A stretch of DNA of 8,098 bases from RBG-16-64-43 sp035288225 (GCA_035288225.1 DATEAT010000008.1:1-8098), one strand, 5' to 3'; shown: positions 1 through 6,073, counted from the first letter of the stretch. Program-made: numbers and translations. The notes: generated by a model not told the origin, from the letters alone.

Positions 1-476
1 GAATTGGCGACATCTTCTGCACCGTCACCGGCGACATCAACGTACTTGATCGCGAGCACTTTGCAGTGATGAAGGACGGCGCGATTCTCGCCAACTCCGG
101 GCACTTCAATGTCGAGCTCAACATCCCCGCGCTGGAAGAAATGGCGAGCGGCAAGCGACACGTGCGCGAGTTCGTGGAGGAATACACGCTCAAGGACGGC
201 CGGCGCTTGAATCTCCTGGGCGAAGGGCGCCTGATCAACCTGGCCTCGGCCGAGGGCCACCCGGCTTCGGTCATGGACATGTCGTTCGCCAACCAGGCGC
301 TGGCCGTGGAATTCATGGCCCGCCACGCCAAGGAGTTAACCCAGGGCGTGCATCGCCTGCCGGAGGAGATCGACCGTGAGATCGCCCGACTCAAGCTCGA
401 GGGTATGAAAGTCGCGATCGACACGCTGACTGCTTCGCAGCGCAAATACCTGGCCTCCTGGCAGGAAGGCACCTAA
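1..476 (+). CDS. ahcY: Adenosylhomocysteinase (SAHH), C-terminal part
   Basis: Partial gene entering from the left edge; the reading frame starts at base 3 and ends at TAA 474-476, leaving about 157 residues. SAHH is a cytoplasmic NAD-dependent enzyme that reversibly splits S-adenosylhomocysteine into adenosine and homocysteine, clearing the product inhibitor of SAM-dependent methyltransferases. Visible family motifs are GDIFCTVTGD, then MKDGAILANSGHF with the conserved Asn-x-Gly-His that contacts NAD/substrate, then GEGRLINLASAEGHP and VMDMSFANQAL. The wording AEGHP..VMDMSFANQAL and the ending YLASWQEGT match the short archaeal/Thermotoga-like SAHH type. The C-terminal Lys/Tyr-containing extension (PFKPDHYRY-like) of the eukaryotic and proteobacterial enzyme is absent. 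A GC-rich hairpin follows 33 bases after the stop. The frame is intact and the identification is secure; only the 5' part is missing. Confidence 0.96.
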   Translation, partial: IGDIFCTVTGDINVLDREHFAVMKDGAILANSGHFNVELNIPALEEMASGKRHVREFVEEYTLKDGRRLNLLGEGRLINLASAEGHPASVMDMSFANQALAVEFMARHAKELTQGVHRLPEEIDREIARLKLEGMKVAIDTLTASQRKYLASWQEGT

Positions 477-509
477 GTGCACCCGTCCCTCCACGGCCGC
501 GGTCTCCCT

Positions 510-532
510 GGCCTAGCCCGTCAGGGCAGGCC
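510..532 (+). terminator. Hairpin downstream of SAHH, possible terminator
   Basis: GGCCT (510-514), a bulged A, GCCC (516-519), loop GTCA, GGGC (524-527), AGGCC (528-532): nine base pairs around a four-base loop. No T-run follows, so this is not a textbook intrinsic terminator. A weaker outer pairing of 501-511 (GGTCTCCCTGG) with 560-575 encloses it. Its place between the SAHH stop and the next gene suggests 3'-end formation or RNA protection. Confidence 0.4.
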
Positions 533-605
533 GCGATCGCGTCGGTGAATCTGCGTATGCCAGGGAGAGCAGACCATCCACAGTAGGACTGTAGACTCCA
601 CCGGC

Positions 606-2000
606 GTGCCGAACAAGTGGTGGGTGCTGGTCGCGATCGGCGTCGGCACCTTCATGTCGGCCCTCGACGGCAGCGTGGTCAACGTCGTGCTGCCGGTCGT
701 GGCGCGGGCCTTTGGCGCGGGCCTGGCCAGCATCGAATGGGTGGTCACGGTCTACCTCTTGGTGGTGAGCGGGCTCCTGCTTTCCTTCGGCCGGCTGGGG
801 GACCTGCGCGGGCACAAGCGCCTTTACCTGGCAGGCTTTGGTCTCTTCCTCGGCGGTTCGGTACTGTGCGGCCTCGCGCGCTCGGCCAACATGCTCGTCC
901 TCTTCCGCGGGCTGCAGGCGCTTGGGGCCGCCATGCTGTTTGCCAACTCGCCGGCCATCCTCACCAAGTCCTTCTCGCGCGAGGAGCGCGGGCGCGCGCT
1001 CGGCCTGCAGGCCACCATGACCTACCTCGGTCTCACGGTCGGCCCGTCGCTCGGCGGGTTCCTCGCCGAACGCTTCTCGTGGCGCGCGGTCTTCTACATC
1101 AACGTCCCGATTGTGATCGCGGCCATCCTCCTCAGTTGGCGTTTCATCCCCGCCGATTCGATTCACAAAACGGATGAACGGTTCGATCCGGCGGGCGCGC
1201 TGCTCTTCACAACCGGCCTGGTGATGCTGCTGCTGGCGCTCAACCAGGGGCCGGCCTGGGGGTGGGGCTCGCCGTGGACCCTGGCCCTCGCGGCGGCGGC
1301 GCTTGGGGTACTGGCGGCATTCCTGCGGGTCGAGGGCCGCTCGCTCTCCCCGATGCTCGACCTGGGGCTCTTCCGCAATCGCACCTTCTCGGCCTCGGTC
1401 GCCAGCGCCACTCTCAACTACATTTGCGTCTACAGCCTGATCTTTCTCATGCCCTTCTACTTGCAGCAGGGACGCGGCCTCTCCCCGGCCGAGGCTGGGG
1501 GCTTGCTTACGGCGCAGCCGATCATCATGGCCATCGTTGCGCCGCTCTCCGGATCGCTCTCCGACCGCATGCCGGCCTGGGTGCCGAGCACGCTGGGGAT
1601 GCTCATCCTGGCGATAGGCGCGTGGCTGCTCTCGGCGCTGGGTCCATCCGCCTCTATGCTGCAAATTGCCTTCGGCCTGGGCGTCGCGGGGTTGGGCATC
1701 GGTCTGTTTGTCTCGCCCAACAGCAACGCCTTGATGAGCAGCGCGCCGATGGCGCGCCAGGGCATTAGCGCCGGCGTGCTGGCGACGGCGCGCAATGTGG
1801 GCATGGTCCTTGGGGTCGGTTTGGCCGGCGCGATCTTCTCCACCGTGCTCGCGCGAGGCGAGGCGGCGCGCCTCGCGCTGCCGCTCTTCCCGGCGATTGC
1901 GGCGAGTTTCCGCGCGGCAGCCGTCGTCGCTCTCCTGGGCGGCCTGACCTCGGCCGTGCGCGGCCGGCCGCACACCACCGCTACGCCAGCCCCACACTAG
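606..2000 (+). CDS. MFS transporter, DHA2 (EmrB/QacA-type) drug exporter
   Basis: A 464-residue inner-membrane protein with about 14 hydrophobic segments, the topology of the DHA2 branch of the major facilitator superfamily, which exports drugs and other small molecules using the proton gradient. Visible signatures are LDGSVVNVVLP at residues 20-30 in helix 1, the loop 2-3 motif A GRLGDLRGHKR at 62-72, antiporter motif C (GLTVGPSLGG) at 142-151 in helix 5, and YINVPI at 164-169, a DHA2 hallmark. The length is normal. The GTG at 606 is the first usual start codon after an in-frame stop at 546-548. No good Shine-Dalgarno lies before it; AGGAC ends 16 bases upstream, which is too far. A TAGACT at 592-597 could be a -10 element giving a nearly leaderless message. 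The substrate cannot be told from sequence, and no regulator gene is adjacent. Confidence 0.93.
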   Translation: MPNKWWVLVAIGVGTFMSALDGSVVNVVLPVVARAFGAGLASIEWVVTVYLLVVSGLLLSFGRLGDLRGHKRLYLAGFGLFLGGSVLCGLARSANMLVLFRGLQALGAAMLFANSPAILTKSFSREERGRALGLQATMTYLGLTVGPSLGGFLAERFSWRAVFYINVPIVIAAILLSWRFIPADSIHKTDERFDPAGALLFTTGLVMLLLALNQGPAWGWGSPWTLALAAAALGVLAAFLRVEGRSLSPMLDLGLFRNRTFSASVASATLNYICVYSLIFLMPFYLQQGRGLSPAEAGGLLTAQPIIMAIVAPLSGSLSDRMPAWVPSTLGMLILAIGAWLLSALGPSASMLQIAFGLGVAGLGIGLFVSPNSNALMSSAPMARQGISAGVLATARNVGMVLGVGLAGAIFSTVLARGEAARLALPLFPAIAASFRAAAVVALLGGLTSAVRGRPHTTATPAPH

Positions 2001-2135
2001 ATTCGTCGCCTCCTCATCAAGAATTGGGCCGGCCATAATCCTTCCGCTGACTGGCTGGATCGCCGCGATTCTAAATCGACCACTTCCAGCCCTCGGCCGG
2101 ACCAAGCGCAACGCCGAGAATCCGCGGGTCGTCCA

Positions 2136-2144
2136 TGCTAGAAT
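2136..2144 (+). promoter_or_regulatory. Candidate extended -10 promoter of cytochrome gene
   Basis: TGC at 2136-2138 is followed directly by TAGAAT at 2139-2144, an extended -10 (TGnTATAAT-like). No good -35 is visible 16-18 bases upstream, as expected for extended -10 promoters. The same nine bases TGCTAGAAT form the -10 region of the NYN gene promoter on the other strand at 5992-6000. The predicted start of transcription is about 2150-2152, giving a leader of about 150 bases before the GTG at 2300. Confidence 0.45.
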
Positions 2145-2148
2145 CCCA

Positions 2149-2219
2149 CTGTCTCATGCAAGAACCTGCCCGCGCGGTTGCGCATGCGCCCATATGCATG
2201 AGACAGCCCATGCGTGGGC
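2149..2219 (+). repeat. Perfect 12-bp inverted repeat plus nested hairpins in leader
   Basis: CTGTCTCATGCA (2149-2160) is the exact reverse complement of TGCATGAGACAG (2195-2206). The 34-base interior holds AACC...GGTT and the palindrome GCGCATGCGC (2180-2189). Immediately after, GCCCA (2206-2210), TGCG, TGGGC (2215-2219) makes a further hairpin that shares base 2206. The element begins at the predicted transcription start of the cytochrome gene, so in RNA it would form a capped, branched 5' structure. Alternatives are a dimeric regulator's operator, a terminator for the upstream transporter (no T-run), or a small palindromic repeat of the REP type. Confidence 0.6.
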
Positions 2220-2289
2220 CAGAAGCCGTATTCAATCGACCTGTCCCTGGCGCAGGGCAGTGCTTGGCCGACGCAGCTCCATCGAAGAC

Positions 2290-2295
2290 GGAGGT
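2290..2295 (+). promoter_or_regulatory. Shine-Dalgarno fixing the cytochrome start
   Basis: GGAGGT at 2290-2295 sits four bases before the GTG at 2300-2302. It decides the start in favour of 2300 over the in-frame ATG at 2135, which lies at the -10 element and would bury the signal peptide. Confidence 0.75.
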
Positions 2296-2299
2296 CACG

Positions 2300-4051
2300 G
2301 TGAGACGATCATGGTTGCTCCCTCTTGCAGGATTCGCGGGATTGATCCTGGCTTCGTGCGCCGGACAGCCAACCGTACCGGCGGTCACGCCCATCCCCAC
2401 CTTTGCGCGTGAGGTGGCCCCGCCGACTGCCGCGCCACTCGTCGCCACCTTCGCCGCGCCACGAGCTCAGGCGCCGCATCCGGTCACGGCGAACTACACC
2501 GGCGGAAGCCTCTCGCCCTTCCAGGATGCGCTCTTCTCGGGCTCCGGTACCTGCTCGGCATGCCATTCCAACATGGTGGATGAGACCGGGCAGAATGTGT
2601 CGCTGGATGCCGACTGGCGCGCTTCGATGATGGGCAATTCGACCCGCGACCCGTATTGGAAGGCCTCGGTGCGCAAGGAGCTGCTGGCCAACCCGGCGCT
2701 CGAGGAAGAGATCAACAACGCCTGCACCGTTTGTCACGCGCCCATGGCCAACACGGCCGATCGCGCGGCGGGCGCCGCGCCGCATCTCTTCGACACGGGT
2801 TACCTCGACCCGAACAATGCCCAACATGCAGCTGCGCTGGATGGCGTGTCGTGCGCGTTGTGCCACCAGATCGCCGATGTCAACCTGGGCACGAAGGCCG
2901 GAACCAGCGGTGGATTCGTCGTCGATGAGGCCAAAGCCCGCGGACAGCGGGAGATGTTCGGACCCTACGTCGTCGACGCGCCCCAAGTGACCGTGATGCA
3001 GGCCGCCACGGGATTCCTGCCGGTGCAGGGGCTGCACATGAGCACCTCCGAATTCTGTGCCACGTGCCACATGCTGTATACGCCAGTGGTCGACGCGCAA
3101 GGCAAGATCGTGGGCGAATTCCCCGAACAGATGGTCTACCTCGAATGGAAGGCCAGTTCGGTCTCGGCGAAAGACACCTGTCAAACCTGCCACATGCCGG
3201 TGGCCAAGGGCAACGTCCGCCTTTCCTCAACCGGCGGCCCGCTGCGCGGGCCCTTCAACCGCCACGAGTTCGTCGGCGGCAATGCCTACATGCTTGGGCT
3301 GCTCGGCACATTCGGCCAGGAGCTGGGTGTGACCGCTTCCGGCGCGCAGATGGAGGCCTCCCGCCAGCGCACGGTCGACTACTTGCAGGCGGCGACCGGG
3401 TCCATCGTGGTCCAGCAGGCGACTCTCGAGGGAACAAGCCTCGTGGCCGACATCGCGCTGCGCAATACCGCCGGCCATAAATTCCCGACGTCCTATCCTT
3501 CGCGGCGGGCGTGGATCCATCTCGTGGTGACGGATGCGGCCGGCCGGGTTATCTTCGAGTCGGGAGCTTTCGACGAGCGCGGCGCGATCGCCGGCAACGA
3601 CAACGACCTCGACCCGGCGCGCTTCGAACCGCACTACACCGAGATCACCGCCCCCGACCAGGTGCAGATCTACGAGGCCGTCATCCACAACACCGACGGC
3701 CAGGTGACGACCACCCTCCTGCGCGCCGCCACGCTGGTCAAAGACAATCGGTTGCTTCCGGCCGGCTTCGACAAGGCGGCCGCCGCTGCGGACATCGCCG
3801 TGCGCGGCGAGGCCGCGAACGACGCGGATTTCTCGGCCGGCGGGGACGGGGTGCGCTACGTCATTGATCTCGGCCAGGCCCAGGGACCGTTCACGTTGAC
3901 GGCGGACCTTCTCTATCAGAGTATCGGCTTCCGCTGGGCGGAGAATCTGCGCGCGTTTCAAGGCCAGGAGATCGCGGATTTCCTGCGCTTCGTCGAGGGC
4001 TACCCGAACATCCCGGTTGTGATCGGCTCAACGGTGGCCGAAGTCAAGTAG
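2300..4051 (+). CDS. Pentaheme cytochrome c lipoprotein
   Basis: A 583-residue secreted, lipid-anchored multiheme cytochrome c, expected on the outer face of the cytoplasmic membrane, where it would pass electrons. The start at GTG 2300 has a strong Shine-Dalgarno and yields a signal peptide, RR then a hydrophobic run then lipobox LASC with Cys20. A Pro/Ala/Thr-rich linker follows to about residue 65. Five CxxCH haem sites are visible: CSACH 85, CTVCH 142, CALCH 185, CATCH 253, CQTCH 294. Other family-like motifs are W106...SMMGNSTRDPYW (to 120), RHEFVGGN around His322, and GHKFPTSYPSRRAW at 392-405; their histidines may be distal haem ligands. Residues from about 360 on carry no haem site and read as a beta-rich domain. 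The layout resembles cytochrome c552/c554-like proteins, but donor, acceptor and any catalytic role are unknown. No other respiratory gene is beside it. Confidence 0.9.
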   Translation: MRRSWLLPLAGFAGLILASCAGQPTVPAVTPIPTFAREVAPPTAAPLVATFAAPRAQAPHPVTANYTGGSLSPFQDALFSGSGTCSACHSNMVDETGQNVSLDADWRASMMGNSTRDPYWKASVRKELLANPALEEEINNACTVCHAPMANTADRAAGAAPHLFDTGYLDPNNAQHAAALDGVSCALCHQIADVNLGTKAGTSGGFVVDEAKARGQREMFGPYVVDAPQVTVMQAATGFLPVQGLHMSTSEFCATCHMLYTPVVDAQGKIVGEFPEQMVYLEWKASSVSAKDTCQTCHMPVAKGNVRLSSTGGPLRGPFNRHEFVGGNAYMLGLLGTFGQELGVTASGAQMEASRQRTVDYLQAATGSIVVQQATLEGTSLVADIALRNTAGHKFPTSYPSRRAWIHLVVTDAAGRVIFESGAFDERGAIAGNDNDLDPARFEPHYTEITAPDQVQIYEAVIHNTDGQVTTTLLRAATLVKDNRLLPAGFDKAAAAADIAVRGEAANDADFSAGGDGVRYVIDLGQAQGPFTLTADLLYQSIGFRWAENLRAFQGQEIADFLRFVEGYPNIPVVIGSTVAEVK

Positions 4052-4074
4052 CGCGATGGTAGCGATGAGTTGAC

Positions 4075-4136
4075 CCAATGGCGCCGGCTGAGTTGCTGCG
4101 GACCCGATAGTTCGCAGGCACAGGCCGGCGCCTTGG
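4075..4136 (+). terminator. Long GC-rich hairpin between cytochrome and radical SAM genes
   Basis: GGCGCCGGC (4080-4088) pairs perfectly with GCCGGCGCC (4124-4132). The stem continues outward as CCAA (4075-4078) with TTGG (4133-4136) across one bulged T. Inside, CTGCG (4096-4100) pairs with CGCAG (4113-4117). No T-run follows, so it may act as a Rho-independent-like block, an attenuator, or a 3'-end stabiliser of the cytochrome message, whose stop is 23 bases upstream. Confidence 0.55.
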
Positions 4137-4164
4137 ATTCTCTGGCCCCGCGCTGGCCCTGGTG

Positions 4165-4170
4165 TACGAT
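4165..4170 (+). promoter_or_regulatory. Weak candidate -10 for radical SAM gene
   Basis: TACGAT, preceded by TG at 4163-4164, lies 27 bases before the ATG at 4198 and downstream of the hairpin at 4075-4136. It matches four of six -10 consensus bases, and no convincing -35 is seen. If real, the radical SAM gene has its own promoter and is not only read through from the cytochrome gene. Confidence 0.25.
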
Positions 4171-4187
4171 AGAGCTGGCAAGTGTTC

Positions 4188-4192
4188 GGAGG
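4188..4192 (+). promoter_or_regulatory. Shine-Dalgarno fixing the radical SAM start
   Basis: GGAGG at 4188-4192 is five bases before ATG 4198-4200. This favours 4198 over the in-frame GTGs at 4162 and 4192; the latter overlaps the ribosome site itself. Confidence 0.75.
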
Positions 4193-4197
4193 TGAAG

Positions 4198-5100
4198 ATG
4201 CTGACCGGGCTGCACTTCCTGCTCACCTACAAGTGCCTGTCGGAGTGCGACCACTGTTTCGTGTACGGTGGGCCGCACGCCGAAGGGACATTTACGCTGG
4301 CCGATGTGCGCCGGGCCCTGGATGAGGCACAGCATTTGGGCACGATCACGCGCGTCTTCTTCGAGGGCGGCGAGCCGTTCGTGTACTACTCACTGCTCGT
4401 GGAGGCCGTGCGCGACGCGCGGGCGCGCGGTTTCGAGGTGGGCATTGTCTCCAACGCTTTCTTCGCCACCTCGATCGAGGATGCGCGCGTGGCGCTCGAA
4501 CCGTTGGTGGCTGCCGGCCTTACGGATATCACCCTCAGCGAGGATGAACTCCACTTTGGCGAGGTAGGCGAGTCTCCCGCGCGGCGCGCGCTGGCGGCCG
4601 CCGCGGCGCTGGGTCTTGCGGCAAACGCGCTGCCGACAGCCATGCCCTGCGTGCAGGTGTCGCCGCGCGCGGACGGAACCCCCGGCGAGCCGGAATTGGC
4701 CGGCGACGTGATGTTCCGCGGGCGGGCGGTGGAGAAGCTCACCGCGGGCTTGCCGCGGCAGCCGTGGGAGTCGTTCGCGGAATGCCCGCACGAAGATCTG
4801 GCCGACCCGGGGCGCGTGCACCTCGATCCATTCGGCCACGTGCACCTATGCCAGGGGCTCTTGATGGGCAATCTGTGGGAGACGCCACTGAAGCAGATGG
4901 TTGCGGAGTACGTACCCCAAGCCCATCCGATCGTGGGCCCTCTCCTGCGCGGAGGGCCCGCGCAGCTCATCCGCGAATACGATGTGGCCCGTGAGCCGGG
5001 GTATGTGGATGCTTGCCACGCGTGCTACGCCGCGCGCCGCGCGCTGACTGATCGTTTCCCCGCCTCTCTTGCGCCGCGGCAGGTGTATGGCATGCAGTAG
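4198..5100 (+). CDS. Radical SAM protein with probable auxiliary Fe-S cluster
   Basis: A 300-residue cytoplasmic radical SAM enzyme of unknown substrate. CLSECDHC at residues 13-20 is the canonical Cx3Cx2C site (Cys13, 17, 20) for the [4Fe-4S] cluster that cleaves S-adenosylmethionine to a 5'-deoxyadenosyl radical. GGEP at 57-60 matches the SAM-binding strand motif, and IVSNAF at 83-88 fits the next core strands. After the core, RGRAVEKL (174-181) and cysteines 196, 218, 273 and 276, the last pair as CHACY, resemble the SPASM/twitch region that holds an auxiliary cluster; LDPFGHVHLCQG at 209-220 has the usual Gly-x-x-x-x-Cys look. The tail is RFPASLAPRQVYGMQ. No short precursor-peptide gene, maturase partner or protease is nearby, so a peptide-modifying role is not supported by context. 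A strong terminator follows 24 bases after the stop. Confidence 0.9.
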   Translation: MLTGLHFLLTYKCLSECDHCFVYGGPHAEGTFTLADVRRALDEAQHLGTITRVFFEGGEPFVYYSLLVEAVRDARARGFEVGIVSNAFFATSIEDARVALEPLVAAGLTDITLSEDELHFGEVGESPARRALAAAAALGLAANALPTAMPCVQVSPRADGTPGEPELAGDVMFRGRAVEKLTAGLPRQPWESFAECPHEDLADPGRVHLDPFGHVHLCQGLLMGNLWETPLKQMVAEYVPQAHPIVGPLLRGGPAQLIREYDVAREPGYVDACHACYAARRALTDRFPASLAPRQVYGMQ

Positions 5101-5124
5101 AACGAGGCACTCACACGACCAAGG

Positions 5125-5153
5125 AAGAGGGCGGACCGAAGGTCCGCCCTCTT
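5125..5153. terminator. Strong bidirectional intrinsic terminator
   Basis: AAGAGGGCGGACC (5125-5137), loop GAA, GGTCCGCCCTCTT (5141-5153): a perfect 13-bp stem, followed on the + strand by a T-rich stretch (GATTTCTCCT). It lies between the convergent radical SAM (+) and NYN (-) genes. Read on the minus strand, the loop is a C(UUCG)G tetraloop, so it may also end NYN transcripts. Confidence 0.88.
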
Positions 5154-5271
5154 GATTTCTCCTCGGATTCTCTGTATCCCGGACGGTCGGCCCTTGGCGT
5201 ATGAACACCGCCGATTTGGCGGGCCGGGTCGGAAGGACAATGGGACGGGGAGAGTTGGCCAGAATTGCGGG

Positions 5272-5907
5272 CTAGCCCCACGCCTCCGGCTTGTGGAATT
5301 CTCCCTTGCCATCGCGGAGGACAGGCGGGAACTGACTTGCCCTCAAGGCGCCCGACCGTATCTGCTTGACGAAGGACGCGTGCTTGAGCAGTGTCTGGCT
5401 TGGTGTCTGCTCGTGGGGGTTGAGAATACCAACGGGAAGCAACAACTCCTCTCGCACAATCCGTATGGCTTCCACAAGGTCCGAGTCGTTGGTCACAAGT
5501 ACGGCCACTTGAAAGGTGCGCTTGTGTGCATCATTGACAAGATGGGCCGCAATATTCACATCGGAGCCTTTCTCTTCGGTCTTGACGACCCGCGCAAAGC
5601 GAGGACCAGCCGACGGGGGTTCGGCGAGAGGCATGCTGACATCATGGGAGAGGAACGTGCCGTAGATGATCTCGACCTCAGGCAGCGTTCGAAGGGCGCG
5701 CAAGTATATCTGCTGGCGAGTGGGCTTTCCGGGATCATCTGGGCGCGCGCTGACTCGGGCGGTGAAGTACTTGATCGTGGTGATCGTGTGGCCTGGAAGG
5801 AGCAATGCACAGAGCCGGCGAACATCGAGCCATTTGAGCGAGGTGTCCTTGACCGCTCCGTAGTAAAGGTTGAAGCCGTCAATGTACACGCGGGTTGTGA
5901 GTGGCAT
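5272..5907 (-). CDS. NYN-domain protein, probable ribonuclease
   Basis: A 211-residue protein of the NYN (PIN-like) family, metal-dependent RNA endonucleases related to LabA-type proteins. Seen in order: VYIDGFNLYYG at residues 7-17 with acidic Asp10; KYFTARV at 46-52; EEKGSDVNIAAHLVNDA at 111-127 with Asp116; VLVTNDSDL at 136-144 with Asp141 and Asp143. These aspartates form the expected Mg/Mn site. The C-terminal part, SQFPPVLRDGKGEFHKPEAW at 191-210, is a common ending in this subgroup. ATG 5907 is preferred over the in-frame ATG at 5949: it has GAGGGG four bases upstream and is followed directly by the first strand of the fold, while 5949 lies inside a leader hairpin. The gene stands alone on the minus strand with its own promoter. 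The RNA target is unknown; a toxin-like role is possible but no antitoxin gene is adjacent. Confidence 0.9.
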   Translation of the reverse strand: MPLTTRVYIDGFNLYYGAVKDTSLKWLDVRRLCALLLPGHTITTIKYFTARVSARPDDPGKPTRQQIYLRALRTLPEVEIIYGTFLSHDVSMPLAEPPSAGPRFARVVKTEEKGSDVNIAAHLVNDAHKRTFQVAVLVTNDSDLVEAIRIVREELLLPVGILNPHEQTPSQTLLKHASFVKQIRSGALRASQFPPVLRDGKGEFHKPEAWG

Positions 5908-5911
5908 GCAG

Positions 5912-5917
5912 CCCCTC
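5912..5917 (-). promoter_or_regulatory. Shine-Dalgarno of NYN gene
   Basis: GAGGGG on the minus strand lies four bases before the ATG at 5907. It decides the start and sits ten bases downstream of the leader hairpin, close enough for that structure to affect ribosome access. Confidence 0.65.
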
Positions 5918-5927
5918 TCATAACGCA

Positions 5928-5980
5928 GAGACCGCGCTCGCGGGAGCACGGTCTCGCAGCTTGCCCCCGAAGGGCCAAGC
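5928..5980 (-). promoter_or_regulatory. Two tandem hairpins in the NYN gene leader
   Basis: Reading the minus strand, the first hairpin (5980-5959) is GCTTG...CAAGC enclosing CCC-UUC-GGG, which contains the stable C(UUCG)G tetraloop. The second (5955-5928) is GAGACCG, a U-G wobble, GCTC, loop CCGC, GAGC, CGGTCTC: about 12 pairs. Together they fill most of the predicted leader of about 78 bases between promoter and ribosome site. No T-run follows, so terminator function is unlikely. A protein- or RNA-binding control element, or a stability element, is more plausible. Confidence 0.6.
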
Positions 5981-5991
5981 GGGATAGCTAC

Positions 5992-6019
5992 ATTCTAGCA
6001 CAACTGCGGAGGGCGTCAA
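5992..6019 (-). promoter_or_regulatory. Promoter of NYN gene
   Basis: On the minus strand, TTGACG (6019-6014) is separated by 16 bases from TAGAAT (5997-5992), and TGC directly before the -10 makes it an extended -10. This is the best sigma-70-type promoter in the window. Transcription should start near 5985. Confidence 0.7.
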
Positions 6020-6073
6020 TCGGATTGGCCCGTTCGATGCACCGCGGCAGGATCGCGAGGGGCGACTCCTGGT

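Noticed and set aside
513..2111. Open frame of 532 codons on the minus strand
   Set aside because: It lies antisense to the MFS transporter, is rich in Arg/Gly/Glu/His with no recognisable domain, and is what high GC content produces opposite a real gene.
2071..2136. Minus-strand mini-frame MDDPRILGVALGPAEGWKWS
   Set aside because: It looks protein-like but is only 21 codons, has no Shine-Dalgarno, and overlaps the + strand promoter. There is no basis to call it a gene.
2135..2299. 55-residue N-terminal extension of the cytochrome from ATG 2135
   Set aside because: The ATG sits at the -10 element and has no ribosome site. GTG 2300 has GGAGGT and starts exactly at a lipoprotein signal peptide.
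2309..3193. Minus-strand open frame of 294 codons, with a similar one at 3227-3961
   Set aside because: Both are antisense to the haem-binding gene, whose CxxCH motifs and signal peptide prove the + frame. Their composition is typical of shadows.
4162..4197. Longer radical SAM start at GTG 4162
   Set aside because: GGAGG at 4188-4192 is correctly spaced for ATG 4198, and the extension has no ribosome site.
4052..4197. Search for a short precursor peptide gene beside the radical SAM gene
   Set aside because: Only trivial frames are present here and in 5101-5271, so a peptide-modification cluster is not supported.
5908..5949. Longer NYN start at ATG 5949 (14 extra residues)
   Set aside because: The codon is inside a strong leader hairpin without a ribosome site. 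The ATG at 5907 has GAGGGG and directly precedes the fold's first strand.
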